From M0108 sp049654905 (lineage in GTDB: Bacteria; Pseudomonadota; Gammaproteobacteria; Chromatiales; Chromatiaceae): a DNA stretch of 44,789 bases. The stretch spans positions 1 through 44,789 of the forward strand of contig JBASIS010000108.1 in assembly GCA_049654905.1 (NCBI GenBank). Reading direction: 5' to 3'. Under the pieces are notes generated by a model. That model was not told the DNA's origin. It was given only the letters and a program-made list of their open reading frames with translations, and did not search any database. Position 1 is the first letter of the stretch. Each line of letters begins with the position of its first letter. The translations under genes and the position numbers were made by a program. This document shows, one piece after another, positions 26,083 to 34,146 of this stretch.

Positions 26083-26151
26083 ATCCTCCCCGGGCTTGCA
26101 AGTAGCGCCGAGGCGCGGATAATCCGGTCCCTTTGCCGGGGAGTAAGCGCC

Positions 26152-27078
26152 GTGTTCAAGAATGTCCGATTATTCAAGCTGGATGATCCAGCCTCTATTG
26201 ACGCGGACCGGATCGAGGAGCAGCTCGCAAAGCGACGCTTCCGCCCCTGTGGTCCCCTGGAGACGGCGACCCTGGGCTGGGCCCCGCCCTTGGGCGACGG
26301 TGCCACCGCCCTGTCCCACCTGGCGGGCGACTGCCTCCTGGTCTGCGCCCGCCGCCAGGAGCGGCTGCTGCCCGCCTCGGTGGTGGCCGAGAGTCTGGAC
26401 GAAAAGATCGCCGAGATGGAGGATCGCGAGGCGCGCACCGTCGGCCGCAAGGAGCGCCGTCAGTTGCGCGATGAGGTCATGCTGGATCTCCTGCCCCGCG
26501 CCTTCACCCGTTCGCGCCGGGTCTGCGCCTATCTGGACCGCCAGTCCGGCTGGCTGCTGGTGGACGCCGCCAGCGCCAAGGCCGCCGAGGAGGTGGTCGA
26601 TCTGTTGCGCGAGACCCTGGGCTCCCTGCCCGTGCATCCCCCCCGTCCCTCCCAGCCACCCGAGTTGCTCATGACCCGCTGGGTCACCGCGGGCGAGTTG
26701 CCCACGGGCCTGGAGCTGGGGGACGAGTGCGAGCTGCGCGACGCCCAGGACGAGCGCGCCCTGGTGCGCTGCCGGGGTCATGATCTGGCCTGCGAGGAAA
26801 TTTCCACCCATCTGCGCTCCGGCAAGCAGGTCACCAAGCTCGCCCTCGACTGGCGCGAAAACCTCGCCTTCGTCCTCCAGGAAGACCTGTCCCTCAAGCG
26901 TCTGCGCTTCGCCGACGAGTTGATCGAGGAGGGCATGGCCCCGGGGCTGGAGGACGAGGCTGCCCGCCTCGACGCTGAGTTCATCCTCATGACTGGCGAG
27001 TTGCGCGGCCTGTTGGAGCGTCTCGAAGCGGTCTTCGCCCTGGCCGGCGGCGACAAAGGCCAGCCGGCCCCCTTTTAG
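26152..27078 (+). CDS. rdgC: Recombination-associated protein RdgC
   Basis: 308 residues, close to the 303 of E. coli RdgC. It begins MFKNVRLFKLDDP at a GTG preceded by GGGGAG. Family blocks include the region around EKIAEMEDREARTVGRKER and the C-terminal KLALDWRENLAFVLQEDLSL. RdgC forms a ring around double-stranded DNA and limits RecA. The stop codon overlaps that of the convergent epimerase gene, leaving no room for a separate terminator. Confidence 0.94.
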   Translation: MFKNVRLFKLDDPASIDADRIEEQLAKRRFRPCGPLETATLGWAPPLGDGATALSHLAGDCLLVCARRQERLLPASVVAESLDEKIAEMEDREARTVGRKERRQLRDEVMLDLLPRAFTRSRRVCAYLDRQSGWLLVDAASAKAAEEVVDLLRETLGSLPVHPPRPSQPPELLMTRWVTAGELPTGLELGDECELRDAQDERALVRCRGHDLACEEISTHLRSGKQVTKLALDWRENLAFVLQEDLSLKRLRFADELIEEGMAPGLEDEAARLDAEFILMTGELRGLLERLEAVFALAGGDKGQPAPF

Positions 27079-28082
27079 ACCCCGTAATAGCCCCGATACC
27101 AGTCCACGAAGCGCGCTATACCCGTCTCCACTGCGGTGTCCGGCTTATAGCCCGTGTCCCGCACCAGGTCGGAGACCTCGGCGTAGGTGTCGGGGACGTC
27201 GCCAGGTTGCAGGGGCAGCAGGATCTTTTCGGCCTTTTTGCCCAGGCAGTCCTCCAGCACCTCGATGTAGCGCAGCAGCTCCACCGGGTGCTGGTTGCCG
27301 ATGTTATAGATGCGGTAGGGCGCGGCGCTGGTGGCGGGGTCGGGGGTGGCGCCATCCCAGTCGGGATTGGGGGCGGTGGGGCGGTCGAGGACCCGGATTA
27401 CCCCCTCGACGATGTCATCGACGTAGGTAAAGTCGCGGCGATGATGGCCGTAATTGAAGACCTCGATGGGCTCGCCGGCCAGGATGGCGCGGGTGAACTT
27501 GAACAGGGCCATGTCCGGCCGGCCCCAGGGGCCATAGACGGTGAAGAAGCGCAGGCCGGTAGCCGGTAGCCGGTAGAGGTGGCTGTAGGTGTGGGCCATG
27601 AGTTCGTTGGCCTTCTTGCTGGCGGCATAGAGGCTCAGGGGGTGGTCCACGTTGTGGTGGACGGAAAAGGGCATGGCGGTATTGGCGCCATAGACCGAAC
27701 TGCTGGAGGCGAAGACCAGGTGCTCGACCCCGTAATGGCGGCAGCCCTCCAGAATGTTGGCGAAGCCGGTGAGGTTGGTGTCCACGTAGGACATGGGGTT
27801 CTCGATGGAATAGCGTACCCCGGCCTGGGCGGCGAGATTCACTACCCGCTGGGGCTGGTGCTGGGCAAAGGCCGCGCTCATGGCCGCGCGGTCCTGGATA
27901 TCCAGGCGCAGGTCGGTGTAGCCCGGGTGGTCCAGGGTGCGGGCCAGGCGCGCTTGCTTGAGGCCTACGTCGTAATAGTCGTTAAGGTTGTCGATGCCGA
28001 TGACCTGGTCGCCACGGGCGAGCAGACGCAGGGAGAGGGCGGAGCCGATAAAGCCGGCGCTGCCGGTGACAAGTACTTTCAT
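27075..28082 (-). CDS. NAD-dependent epimerase, UDP-glucuronate 4-epimerase-like
   Basis: 335 residues from ATG 28082 (an in-frame start eight codons upstream is less likely). The Rossmann loop is MKVLVTGSAGFIGSALSLRL and the catalytic motif YAASKKANE; RFFTVYGPWGRPDMALFKFT is typical of the UDP-glucuronate/UDP-galacturonate epimerases of capsule and LPS clusters. It acts on nucleotide sugars in the cytoplasm. It stands alone, without glycosyltransferases nearby. Its last 4 bases overlap the end of rdgC tail to tail. Confidence 0.92.
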   Translation of the reverse strand: MKVLVTGSAGFIGSALSLRLLARGDQVIGIDNLNDYYDVGLKQARLARTLDHPGYTDLRLDIQDRAAMSAAFAQHQPQRVVNLAAQAGVRYSIENPMSYVDTNLTGFANILEGCRHYGVEHLVFASSSSVYGANTAMPFSVHHNVDHPLSLYAASKKANELMAHTYSHLYRLPATGLRFFTVYGPWGRPDMALFKFTRAILAGEPIEVFNYGHHRRDFTYVDDIVEGVIRVLDRPTAPNPDWDGATPDPATSAAPYRIYNIGNQHPVELLRYIEVLEDCLGKKAEKILLPLQPGDVPDTYAEVSDLVRDTGYKPDTAVETGIARFVDWYRGYYGV

Positions 28083-28205
28083 GAGAGGCCTCGAAATGTG
28101 AACCAACCAACTAATGAGAGATGGTATAGCTGCTGGCAGTTGCCTTCTCCCGGAAGTGGGTGGCGCGCGAAGGGTTTGGTGTCCCGTTCCTTGACACCAT
28201 GAATC

Positions 28206-28895
28206 TCAGGCGGCTACCCCAAACAGGGCGCCCACTCCAGCAGTCAATGCCATCGCCAACGCCCCCCAGAAAGTGACGCGTGCGACAGACGCAATCACGG
28301 GGGCGCCCCCTGTGCGTGCGGCCAGGTAGCCCAACAGCGCGAGGAAGAAGAGTGAGCTACCTGCTACACCCACCATCAGCGCGGAATCCGGAAGCAAGAG
28401 GACCATCATCAGCGGCAGGGCCGCGCCCACGGCAAAGGTACCCGCCGAGGCGAATGCGGCTTGCACGGGTTGTGCGGCCAAGGTGTCGGATATACCCAGT
28501 TCATCTCGCCCATGTGCGGCAAGTGCGTCATGCTGCATTAATTGGGTGGCAACGTTCGAGGCCAGCGCCTCATCCAGGCCGCGCTCCACGTAAATGGCCG
28601 CCAGTTCCGCGTGTTCCTGTTCGGGATTCTCAGCCAACTCCTGGCTCTCCCGAGCCAGATCCGCGCGTTCGGTATCGGCTTGTGAACTGACCGAGACATA
28701 TTCCCCCGCGGCCATTGACATGGCGCCGGCGACAAGGCCGGCAACTCCCGCAATCAGGATACCCTGAGTGCCCGCGCCTGCTGTTGTGACGCCCAAGATA
28801 AGGCTGGCGGTAGAAACGATGCCGTCGTTCGCGCCAAGAACAGCGGCACGAAGCCATCCTGTTCGGTGTGTTTTGTGCCTTTCACTGTGTCTCAT
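28206..28895 (-). CDS. VIT1/CCC1-family Fe/Mn transporter
   Basis: 229 residues. The first membrane segment LRAAVLGANDGIVSTASLIL and the next, AGAMSMAAGEYVSVSSQ, are signature VIT/CCC1 motifs, with a hydrophilic Glu-rich stretch between about residues 80 and 120 and three further membrane segments. The family moves Fe2+ or Mn2+ out of the cytoplasm. The ATG is about 35 bases after the core of attC2 in cassette orientation, so it could be the gene of a third integron cassette. No matching attC is found after its stop, so it may equally be backbone. Confidence 0.9.
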   Translation of the reverse strand: MRHSERHKTHRTGWLRAAVLGANDGIVSTASLILGVTTAGAGTQGILIAGVAGLVAGAMSMAAGEYVSVSSQADTERADLARESQELAENPEQEHAELAAIYVERGLDEALASNVATQLMQHDALAAHGRDELGISDTLAAQPVQAAFASAGTFAVGAALPLMMVLLLPDSALMVGVAGSSLFFLALLGYLAARTGGAPVIASVARVTFWGALAMALTAGVGALFGVAA

Positions 28896-28929
28896 AGCGC
28901 CTGCCGCGTATTGGGGAGTTCATTGCGAC

Positions 28930-28999
28930 GCCCAACGTAGAAGTCACCGGCGCTGCGCGGCTTTATCGCGCAGCGTCCGTGTGGACTGCCGGGTTAGAC
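28930..28999 (-). other. Integron attC site 2 (after the PIN-like cassette)
   Basis: Read on the minus strand it begins with the R'' box GTCTAAC (28999-28993, fitting RYYYAAC) and ends with the R' core GTTGGGC (28936-28930, fitting GTTRRRY). Between them are partly paired L boxes and a perfect 9-bp hairpin CGCTGCGCG / CGCGCAGCG. The TAA of the upstream gene lies inside the R'' box, as is common in cassettes. Confidence 0.85.
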
Positions 29000-29779
29000 A
29001 AGGTTTTCAAGCTCCACGGGTGAAACGAACTTGACTCCGTAATCTCTCTCAAGCCAGACGCGATTGGACGGGGAGAACACAGAGTTGGAGCCGGCAGCCT
29101 TCGCGGTATCTCTTGTGCATATATAGTGGTTTTGATAAGCAACGTGAGCCGAGACCATGTCGCCATCCGCCCACTCTGCGACAGCCGAGGCAATTGTGTT
29201 GTCTTCAGTCGAAGGAGCATTCGCTAGCCCTTGCGACCAATGCTCTGCGGACTGAGCGTTGGCTGTACCAATGGATTTTACCCATGCGATACCAGCTCCA
29301 GCGGCTTCAATCTTTCGCCCAACCTCCCCGAATTTGTTTGCAACGTCAGTAGTGGGTATCGGGGTTTGGGCGTACCACTCAGCTTTGATGTCTGGGTTGA
29401 TGAATCCAGCAACTCTATGGCAGTGCATTAGCTTAAATCCAAGAGTCAACGCATCATTCAGATGCGAACTGAGATAGCTATTGTTTCCGGGATGTGCCGT
29501 CAGATCGGGGCCTATGCTGCATCCGAGATGAATCCTACCGTCAGGGAGCACTGCTTCTGTGATGCCAATTTTCGGCTTGTAGCCACTAAGCAGGTTCTTT
29601 CGATCCGCTCTGGCGATGCCTTCTAGCGTAAAGACAGTCTCCGATAAGCGCCCCTCGATTTGACCGCTGTGAAGCGCCCCATGGATTTTTATGAATGAGG
29701 CGTGCATAGGATCGTTCGGGAATCTTGCAGGATCGCCGACAGGTCGCCAGACATTTGAATCGAAGGTTACGAGTAGCAC
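28994..29779 (-). CDS. PIN-like domain protein in an integron cassette
   Basis: 261 residues starting at GTG 29779, preceded by AAGGAG at short spacing. The start lies only 17 bases inside the cassette. The N-terminus VTFDSNVWRPV, the LSETVFTLEGI block (Glu47, Glu53) and the end ICTRDTAK...KFVSPVEL resemble PIN-type nuclease folds, with acidic residues in the expected order. No antitoxin is adjacent. The sequence is visibly lower in GC than the surrounding chromosome. The stop codon lies in attC2. The PIN assignment is from pattern only. Confidence 0.75.
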   Translation of the reverse strand: MLLVTFDSNVWRPVGDPARFPNDPMHASFIKIHGALHSGQIEGRLSETVFTLEGIARADRKNLLSGYKPKIGITEAVLPDGRIHLGCSIGPDLTAHPGNNSYLSSHLNDALTLGFKLMHCHRVAGFINPDIKAEWYAQTPIPTTDVANKFGEVGRKIEAAGAGIAWVKSIGTANAQSAEHWSQGLANAPSTEDNTIASAVAEWADGDMVSAHVAYQNHYICTRDTAKAAGSNSVFSPSNRVWLERDYGVKFVSPVELENLV

Positions 29780-29790
29780 ATGGACTCCTT

Positions 29791-29884
29791 GTCTAACGAC
29801 AAGGCTAAAGCGGGCACGCCACTATGAAGCAAGAGATTGAGCACGATACCGACGCGCGCCTCGCTTTTGAGCCGCTTGTTATGC
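29791..29884 (-). other. Integron attC site 1 (after the CoiA-like cassette)
   Basis: On the minus strand it begins GCATAAC (29884-29878) and ends GTTAGAC (29797-29791). The two ends fold back along most of about 24 bases: AACAAG-CGGCT-AAAGCG on one side pairs with the complement of CGCTTTAGCCTTGTCGTT on the other, with a few unpaired bases as usual for attC. The TAA of the CoiA-like gene lies inside the first box. Confidence 0.85.
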
Positions 29885-30481
29885 ATGGCTCTGCGCCAAC
29901 TCTGGAACGTATTTCAGGATGCCCTTTCCTCCGCATGGTGTTTCTTTAGACATCCATTCAAGGTCAAGAACAGTGCCTCCTCCGAAGTCGAGGCGCCTGG
30001 GCGCGGTTGTATATGCCACCGATTTTCTCGGGTGCTTCCATCGAAACGTGTGGTATTTTCCGCGGTCTCTGAGGTCTATGCGATTTTGCTCGTATGGGTC
30101 GCGCGCATCAAAGACCCAGATCATGCGTCCGTAAAAAGCCTCTCTGATCTGAATTTCATCAACGGATATTCCAGAGCATTGAAGCTCAACGACTGTGCCG
30201 TATGGCATCACAGCATCGGCTCGATGTGTTTCCCCGTTTTTGTTCATGAAAACTTCAAGGGATGCACCAAGGTCCTTGAGGTATTGCTGCCAGCGAATAT
30301 GCCAAGCCGATGGGCTCTCAGCCCAAGGATCGCAATCAACCCCTGAAAGGTGCCGCCAATGCCACGCAACGATTTGACCGCAACAAGCAACCAGTTCACC
30401 GCCACATCCAGGGCAAAAAGTGCGCTGCCCCGAAAACTCCGGCGCGACATTGATTTGATTTTTGAACGTGAAGCAAATCAT
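29879..30481 (-). CDS. CoiA-like nuclease-domain protein in an integron cassette
   Basis: 200 residues. An N-terminal zinc-ribbon-like CPGCGGELVACCG is followed by WHWRHLSG and then ETHRADAVM with VVELQCSGIS, the acidic pattern of a PD-(D/E)xK nuclease as found in competence protein CoiA-like families; MIWVFDARD follows. The ATG at 30481 has no clear ribosome site, but an in-frame stop lies about 16 codons upstream and no better start is seen. By eye it has lower GC than the chromosome. The stop lies in attC1. Family from memory; function not shown. Confidence 0.75.
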   Translation of the reverse strand: MICFTFKNQINVAPEFSGQRTFCPGCGGELVACCGQIVAWHWRHLSGVDCDPWAESPSAWHIRWQQYLKDLGASLEVFMNKNGETHRADAVMPYGTVVELQCSGISVDEIQIREAFYGRMIWVFDARDPYEQNRIDLRDRGKYHTFRWKHPRKSVAYTTAPRRLDFGGGTVLDLEWMSKETPCGGKGILKYVPELAQSHA

Positions 30482-30612
30482 GGTCGCAAGTGGTTCGATG
30501 AGGTCATGGCCTTGGGCGGACTATGCGACCTCTGGATGCTATGCGAAACAAGCACAGACAGAAAGGCCGTTCTCACGCAAATTCTGGAGCACGCAACCTC
30601 CTTCCTTGCCAG

Positions 30613-30619
30613 GCATAAC
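30613..30619 (-). other. Recombination core at the attI-like junction (first cassette boundary)
   Basis: On the minus strand GTTATGC lies here, 132 bases before the start of the CoiA-like gene. It is the exact reverse complement of GCATAAC, the first box of attC1. That is expected if this is the left end of cassette 1 joined to attI. Confidence 0.65.
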
Positions 30620-30632
30620 TGTTACTTTACAG

Positions 30633-30684
30633 ATCTGTCTAGTCTTGTTCACGTAGACATCTACGTGAACAAGACTAGACAGAT
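30633..30684. repeat. Perfect 25-bp inverted repeat with 2-base centre
   Basis: The left arm (30633-30657) begins ATCTGTCTAGTCTTG and the right arm (30660-30684) is its exact reverse complement; only CA separates them. It lies in the 291-base stretch (30482-30772) between the first cassette gene and the integrase fragment, 14 bases from the attI-like core. No T-run follows, so it is not an ordinary terminator. Origin unknown. Confidence 0.9.
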
Positions 30685-30772
30685 TCCGTGAAGTCCCTAA
30701 ACTGTCACAGTGTCTGCGGGTCCCCCGGCGGCCCCCGCCCGGACCCCTGTACAAAGCGCCCGAGAATACGCC

Positions 30773-31282
30773 ATGCCCGACACCCCGTCAACCCATGAGG
30801 AAAAGGTCCGCGCCTTCTGGGCTCGGTACGCTGGAAAGGTTTTTAAATCAGGTGCTAAGCCACCCTTCGACCGGTGGCTTGTGCTACGGGCCGAGGCATA
30901 CGTCGCGGCCCATCCAGGGCGCAAACTGGCGGATCAGTCTGCCGCCGAGGTGGATGCCTATCTGGCGGCGCTCGGGCGCAAGCCGGAGGTCAAGGGCTGT
31001 CAGGTGCGTCAGGCGGCCGATGCGATACGGATACGGCTGGAGCTGGCCGGGGTGGCCTGGGTCAATGCAGTGGACTGGGCGCATTGGCAGGCGTCGGCGC
31101 GGGACCTGAGCCCGTCGCACCCGACGGTGGCGCGGGATGATGGGTCAGTGGCTGGGGGCGGGGTATCGGCTGCCATGCCCTTCGTGGCGATCAGGGCGTC
31201 CCATGGTCCGATCCTTGAACGGGCCATTGGGCGCCCGAGTATTGCCAGGACCTTGGCTATGGCGGGGCGACCACCCGTATGA
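30773..31282 (+). pseudogene. intI: Truncated integron integrase (N-terminal extension only)
   Basis: From ATG 30773 the frame reads MPDTPSTHEEKVRAFWARYA, then KPPFDRWLVLRAEAYVAAHP, VDAYLAALGRKP, and ends the recognisable part with DLSPSHPTVARD (about 31140). These match, from memory, the N-terminal extension of integron integrases in Chromatiales. The tyrosine-recombinase core with its R-H-R-Y residues is missing: no frame from 31140 to 31476 resembles it. The remaining 45 residues look like out-of-frame sequence. It points away from the cassettes, as intI should. Confidence 0.6.
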
Positions 31283-31458
31283 GCGGAAAGCCAAACCCCG
31301 CCTTCCGGTTCTTGGGCCGCGGATCCGCGTCATCAGCCGTCCGACGGCACCCTTCCGCGGAAAAGGGCTTGCGCGTCGGCCCGACCCCACCCATGTTTAC
31401 AAACAGTCACCGGCCCTAGGTCCGGTGAATCGCGATCAACTCCTTACCCCATTACCGC

Positions 31459-31472
31459 TTGACTGGAGTCAA
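31459..31472. promoter_or_regulatory. 14-base palindrome over the ribosome site of the ferritin-like gene
   Basis: TTGACTGGAGTCAA is a perfect palindrome with 6-base arms. It contains the GGAG ribosome site, 8 bases before the ATG at 31477. It could be an operator, or chance. Confidence 0.35.
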
Positions 31473-31476
31473 ACCC

Positions 31477-31776
31477 ATGGCGAACGAAGGCTATCATGAA
31501 CCCGTCGCGGAACTCTCCGACACCACGCGCGACATGCATCGGGCCATCCTCTCCCTGATGGAGGAGTTGGAGGCCGTTGATTGGTACAACCAGCGCGTGG
31601 ATGCCTGCCAGGACAGCGAGCTCAAAGCCGTTCTGGCCCACAACCGCGACGAGGAAAAGGAACACGCCGCCATGGTGCTGGAGTGGATCAGGCGTCGGGA
31701 CCCGGCCTTCGATCACGAATTGCGCGACTACCTCTTCTCCGACAAGCCCATCGCCCACGAGAAGGCGGGACATTAG
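31477..31776 (+). CDS. Encapsulated-ferritin (EncFtn)-like protein without visible cargo tail
   Basis: 99 residues, close to the Rhodospirillum rubrum EncFtn as I recall it. The ferroxidase residues are present: Glu30 in MEELEAVDWY, Glu60 and His63 in DEEKEHAAM, with Trp36 and Tyr37. Such proteins form annular decamers, oxidise Fe2+ and are normally packed in an encapsulin shell through a C-terminal tag. Here the protein ends FSDKPIAHEKAGH, with no tag of the SLxxG/GSL type, and no encapsulin gene is in the window. It is convergent with the M1-like peptidase gene. Confidence 0.88.
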   Translation: MANEGYHEPVAELSDTTRDMHRAILSLMEELEAVDWYNQRVDACQDSELKAVLAHNRDEEKEHAAMVLEWIRRRDPAFDHELRDYLFSDKPIAHEKAGH

Positions 31777-31789
31777 GCCCCGGCTGCAA

Positions 31790-34006
31790 TCACTCCCCGG
31801 CCGGGGTTGGAGATAAGGGGGCGTCTTCCGGTATCGGTGCCGATGCCGTCCCGGATACTGGCGCGGATGGCGTGCCAGAGACCCTTACCGCTGCTTGCTC
31901 CCCCGCCGCCCCCGTAGCGAGGGCGGGTGCCGCGACCGGGGCCAGGACCGGCCTATCCGTCGTAAACCAGACCTGAAGCCGGGACTCCCCCGCCGGCCAC
32001 TGGCCCTTGAGGCGGTTGCTGGGCTCGTCTCCGGTGAAGGCGAGGTAACCATACTTGCCGTAATGGGGCAGCTTACGCGCCAGGCCCGGGAGGGCCGCGG
32101 GGTTGGCGGTGGCGATCAGGCCCAGGGGGCGGCCAGCCACCTCCCGGACCAGGGCCAGGCTGAGGTCATCGCCCGCAAGGCGCTGTCCCGACAACTCCAG
32201 GCGGTGCGCCTCGGGATCCAGGCCAAAGGGCTGGGCTGTCAGGGCGGTCACAAAGCGATTCCGCCAGCCCAGCAGCCAGACGGGCCTGTCCTCCGGCAGC
32301 CCCTGTATCTCGTCATCCCTCACCAGTTCCCAGCCCGGGGCGTCCCTCGTCCAACTCTCGGCGAGTTGGCGATAGCCGGTGGCCAGCGCCTCGGCCTCCG
32401 CCGCAGGCAGGACCATGAGGCCCCGGGCGGCGCCAAAGAGACTGCTCAGGCTGGGCGGGTTCTCCCCCGGCGCCAGGCGGCGAAAGAGATCGAACTGGGG
32501 GTCCAGGGCCAGGCGCAGGGGCGGTGCGGTGAGCTCGATCACGAAGTCGGCGCCGCGCCCCTCCAGGGGGAGGCGGTGCTGGATCAGGCCGCCATCCTCC
32601 AGGTGGACCAGGAGGGGTACGGTCAGGGGGAAGGGGGCCTCGGGCTGGGTCTGTTCCACCCGTCCCCGGAGCTGGAAGCCGCCGGCGGTGGGCTCCAGGG
32701 TCACCCCGGTCAGGGTCAGGTCCGGTGCCCCGGCGCGCTGGGTCCAGGCCTCGAAAAAGCTTTTCAGATCCCGACCGCTGGCCTGCTCGAAGGCCAGCCT
32801 GAGCTGGTCGTAGCCCGCCGTGCGAAAGGCCTGGTCGCGGTAAAAGCCTTGCAGGCCGGCGCGAAAGGCGGCGTCTCCCAGATCGCGGCGCAGCATGTGG
32901 AACAGCATCAGGCTCTTGCCATAGCCAATGGCCTGGGAAGCCGATCCGTGGCGGCCCTGGAAGGCCTTAAGGGGGAAGTCCTCGCCCGCGCCGACATAGT
33001 CCGCATAGGCCTGGAGGCTGTCGCGGCGGTAGGCCGCCCCCTGACTCTCCCGCTCCTTGAGTAGATGGTCCGCCAGGTAGGCCGTCAGGCCCTCGCTCCA
33101 GTTGCCTGTCCCGTAATCGATGAAGACGCTGTTGCCCCACCAATTGTGCAGAATCTCATGAGGATAGGAGCTCGTGAGGATAAAGGGCAGGCGAATGACC
33201 TGGGAGCCCAGCAGGGTGAAGGAGGGCATGCCGTAGCCCGTCTCCCAGAAATTCTCCACCAAGGCAAACTTGGCGTAGGGGTAGGGGCCGATGAGGTCGC
33301 TGTAGAAGGCCAGGTAATTCGCCGTGGCGTCGAGGTAGCGCTGGGCCGGTTCCGGGTCCGGGTTGCGCAGATAGGCCTGGGCCTCGCCGTGGGCCGTCGG
33401 CTGGCTATAGGCGACGAAGGGGGCGGCGATGAGATAGATGTCATCCTGGGGCTGGTCCTCGCGCCAGGTCACGCGGGCGCCATCGGCGGTCGCGACGCGG
33501 TTGGGTCCCACGCCCTGGGCAATGGCGGTCCAGCCGGGGGGCAGCGCCACCTGGAGTGAAAAGTGCTGCATGCTGTCCGGGAAGCGGGGATACCAGCCGC
33601 TGTTGCCATCCAGGACCACCCCGTCCGGGCTGATGATGCCGCGAGTCCATTGCCGCGAGCGGCCCATGCCTTCCTCGACCGTCCGCAAGTCGCCGTCCAG
33701 GGGGCCGGCATAGCTCAGGGTGATAGGCCCGGCGCCGCGCCGGTGCAGGCGAAAGACCTCCCGGCCGTCCCGGGAGCCGAGGGCTTCGAGGCGCGCCTCC
33801 CCCGCCACGACCTGGGGTTGCAGGCTCTGGTGCAGGGCGAAGGTCCAGTCGTCCTGGCCTTCCGGCAGGCTCAGGGTATCCGTGACGGCCAGCGTTCCCT
33901 GGGCCGGCGCCAGGCGCGCGTCAATTTCATGGCCGATCAGGGGCTGAGCCTGCAAGCCCAGGCCTGTCATCAGGAGCAGCGTCAGAACAAGCCATCTAAG
34001 GGACAT
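31790..34006 (-). CDS. M1-like zinc metallopeptidase, exported
   Basis: 738 residues from ATG 34006, which follows GGGGAGAG; an in-frame start 18 codons upstream is less likely. A signal peptide ends near LGLQA-QP. The zinc site is HEILHNWWG (His283, Glu284, His287) with the third ligand Glu305 in NWSEGLTAYL. The spacing from the second His is 17 residues rather than the usual 18, and a classic GAMEN motif is not seen, which places it in an M1-like branch. The last 60 residues are Ala/Pro-rich and probably disordered. Substrate unknown. Confidence 0.88.
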   Translation of the reverse strand: MSLRWLVLTLLLMTGLGLQAQPLIGHEIDARLAPAQGTLAVTDTLSLPEGQDDWTFALHQSLQPQVVAGEARLEALGSRDGREVFRLHRRGAGPITLSYAGPLDGDLRTVEEGMGRSRQWTRGIISPDGVVLDGNSGWYPRFPDSMQHFSLQVALPPGWTAIAQGVGPNRVATADGARVTWREDQPQDDIYLIAAPFVAYSQPTAHGEAQAYLRNPDPEPAQRYLDATANYLAFYSDLIGPYPYAKFALVENFWETGYGMPSFTLLGSQVIRLPFILTSSYPHEILHNWWGNSVFIDYGTGNWSEGLTAYLADHLLKERESQGAAYRRDSLQAYADYVGAGEDFPLKAFQGRHGSASQAIGYGKSLMLFHMLRRDLGDAAFRAGLQGFYRDQAFRTAGYDQLRLAFEQASGRDLKSFFEAWTQRAGAPDLTLTGVTLEPTAGGFQLRGRVEQTQPEAPFPLTVPLLVHLEDGGLIQHRLPLEGRGADFVIELTAPPLRLALDPQFDLFRRLAPGENPPSLSSLFGAARGLMVLPAAEAEALATGYRQLAESWTRDAPGWELVRDDEIQGLPEDRPVWLLGWRNRFVTALTAQPFGLDPEAHRLELSGQRLAGDDLSLALVREVAGRPLGLIATANPAALPGLARKLPHYGKYGYLAFTGDEPSNRLKGQWPAGESRLQVWFTTDRPVLAPVAAPALATGAAGEQAAVRVSGTPSAPVSGTASAPIPEDAPLSPTPAGE

Positions 34007-34146
34007 GGGCTCTCCCCGGGGTGATCCAGTGATGCATTGAGTCCGTGGCTTCATTGTCATGGCGAAGACGGGACTCCTAACTTAGACCCATCACGCCTTG
34101 CCTTTGCATGGCACGGTCTTGCTGGCGGGAGGCCGGAAGGGTAGGG

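Noticed and set aside
29837..30346. Rightward frame of 169 aa across the CoiA-like cassette
   Set aside because: It crosses attC1 and opposes a gene whose stop fits the attC box exactly.
30619..30632. LexA-like CTGT-ACAG pair near the attI-like core
   Set aside because: The spacing is 6 bases; SOS boxes of integrase promoters need 8.
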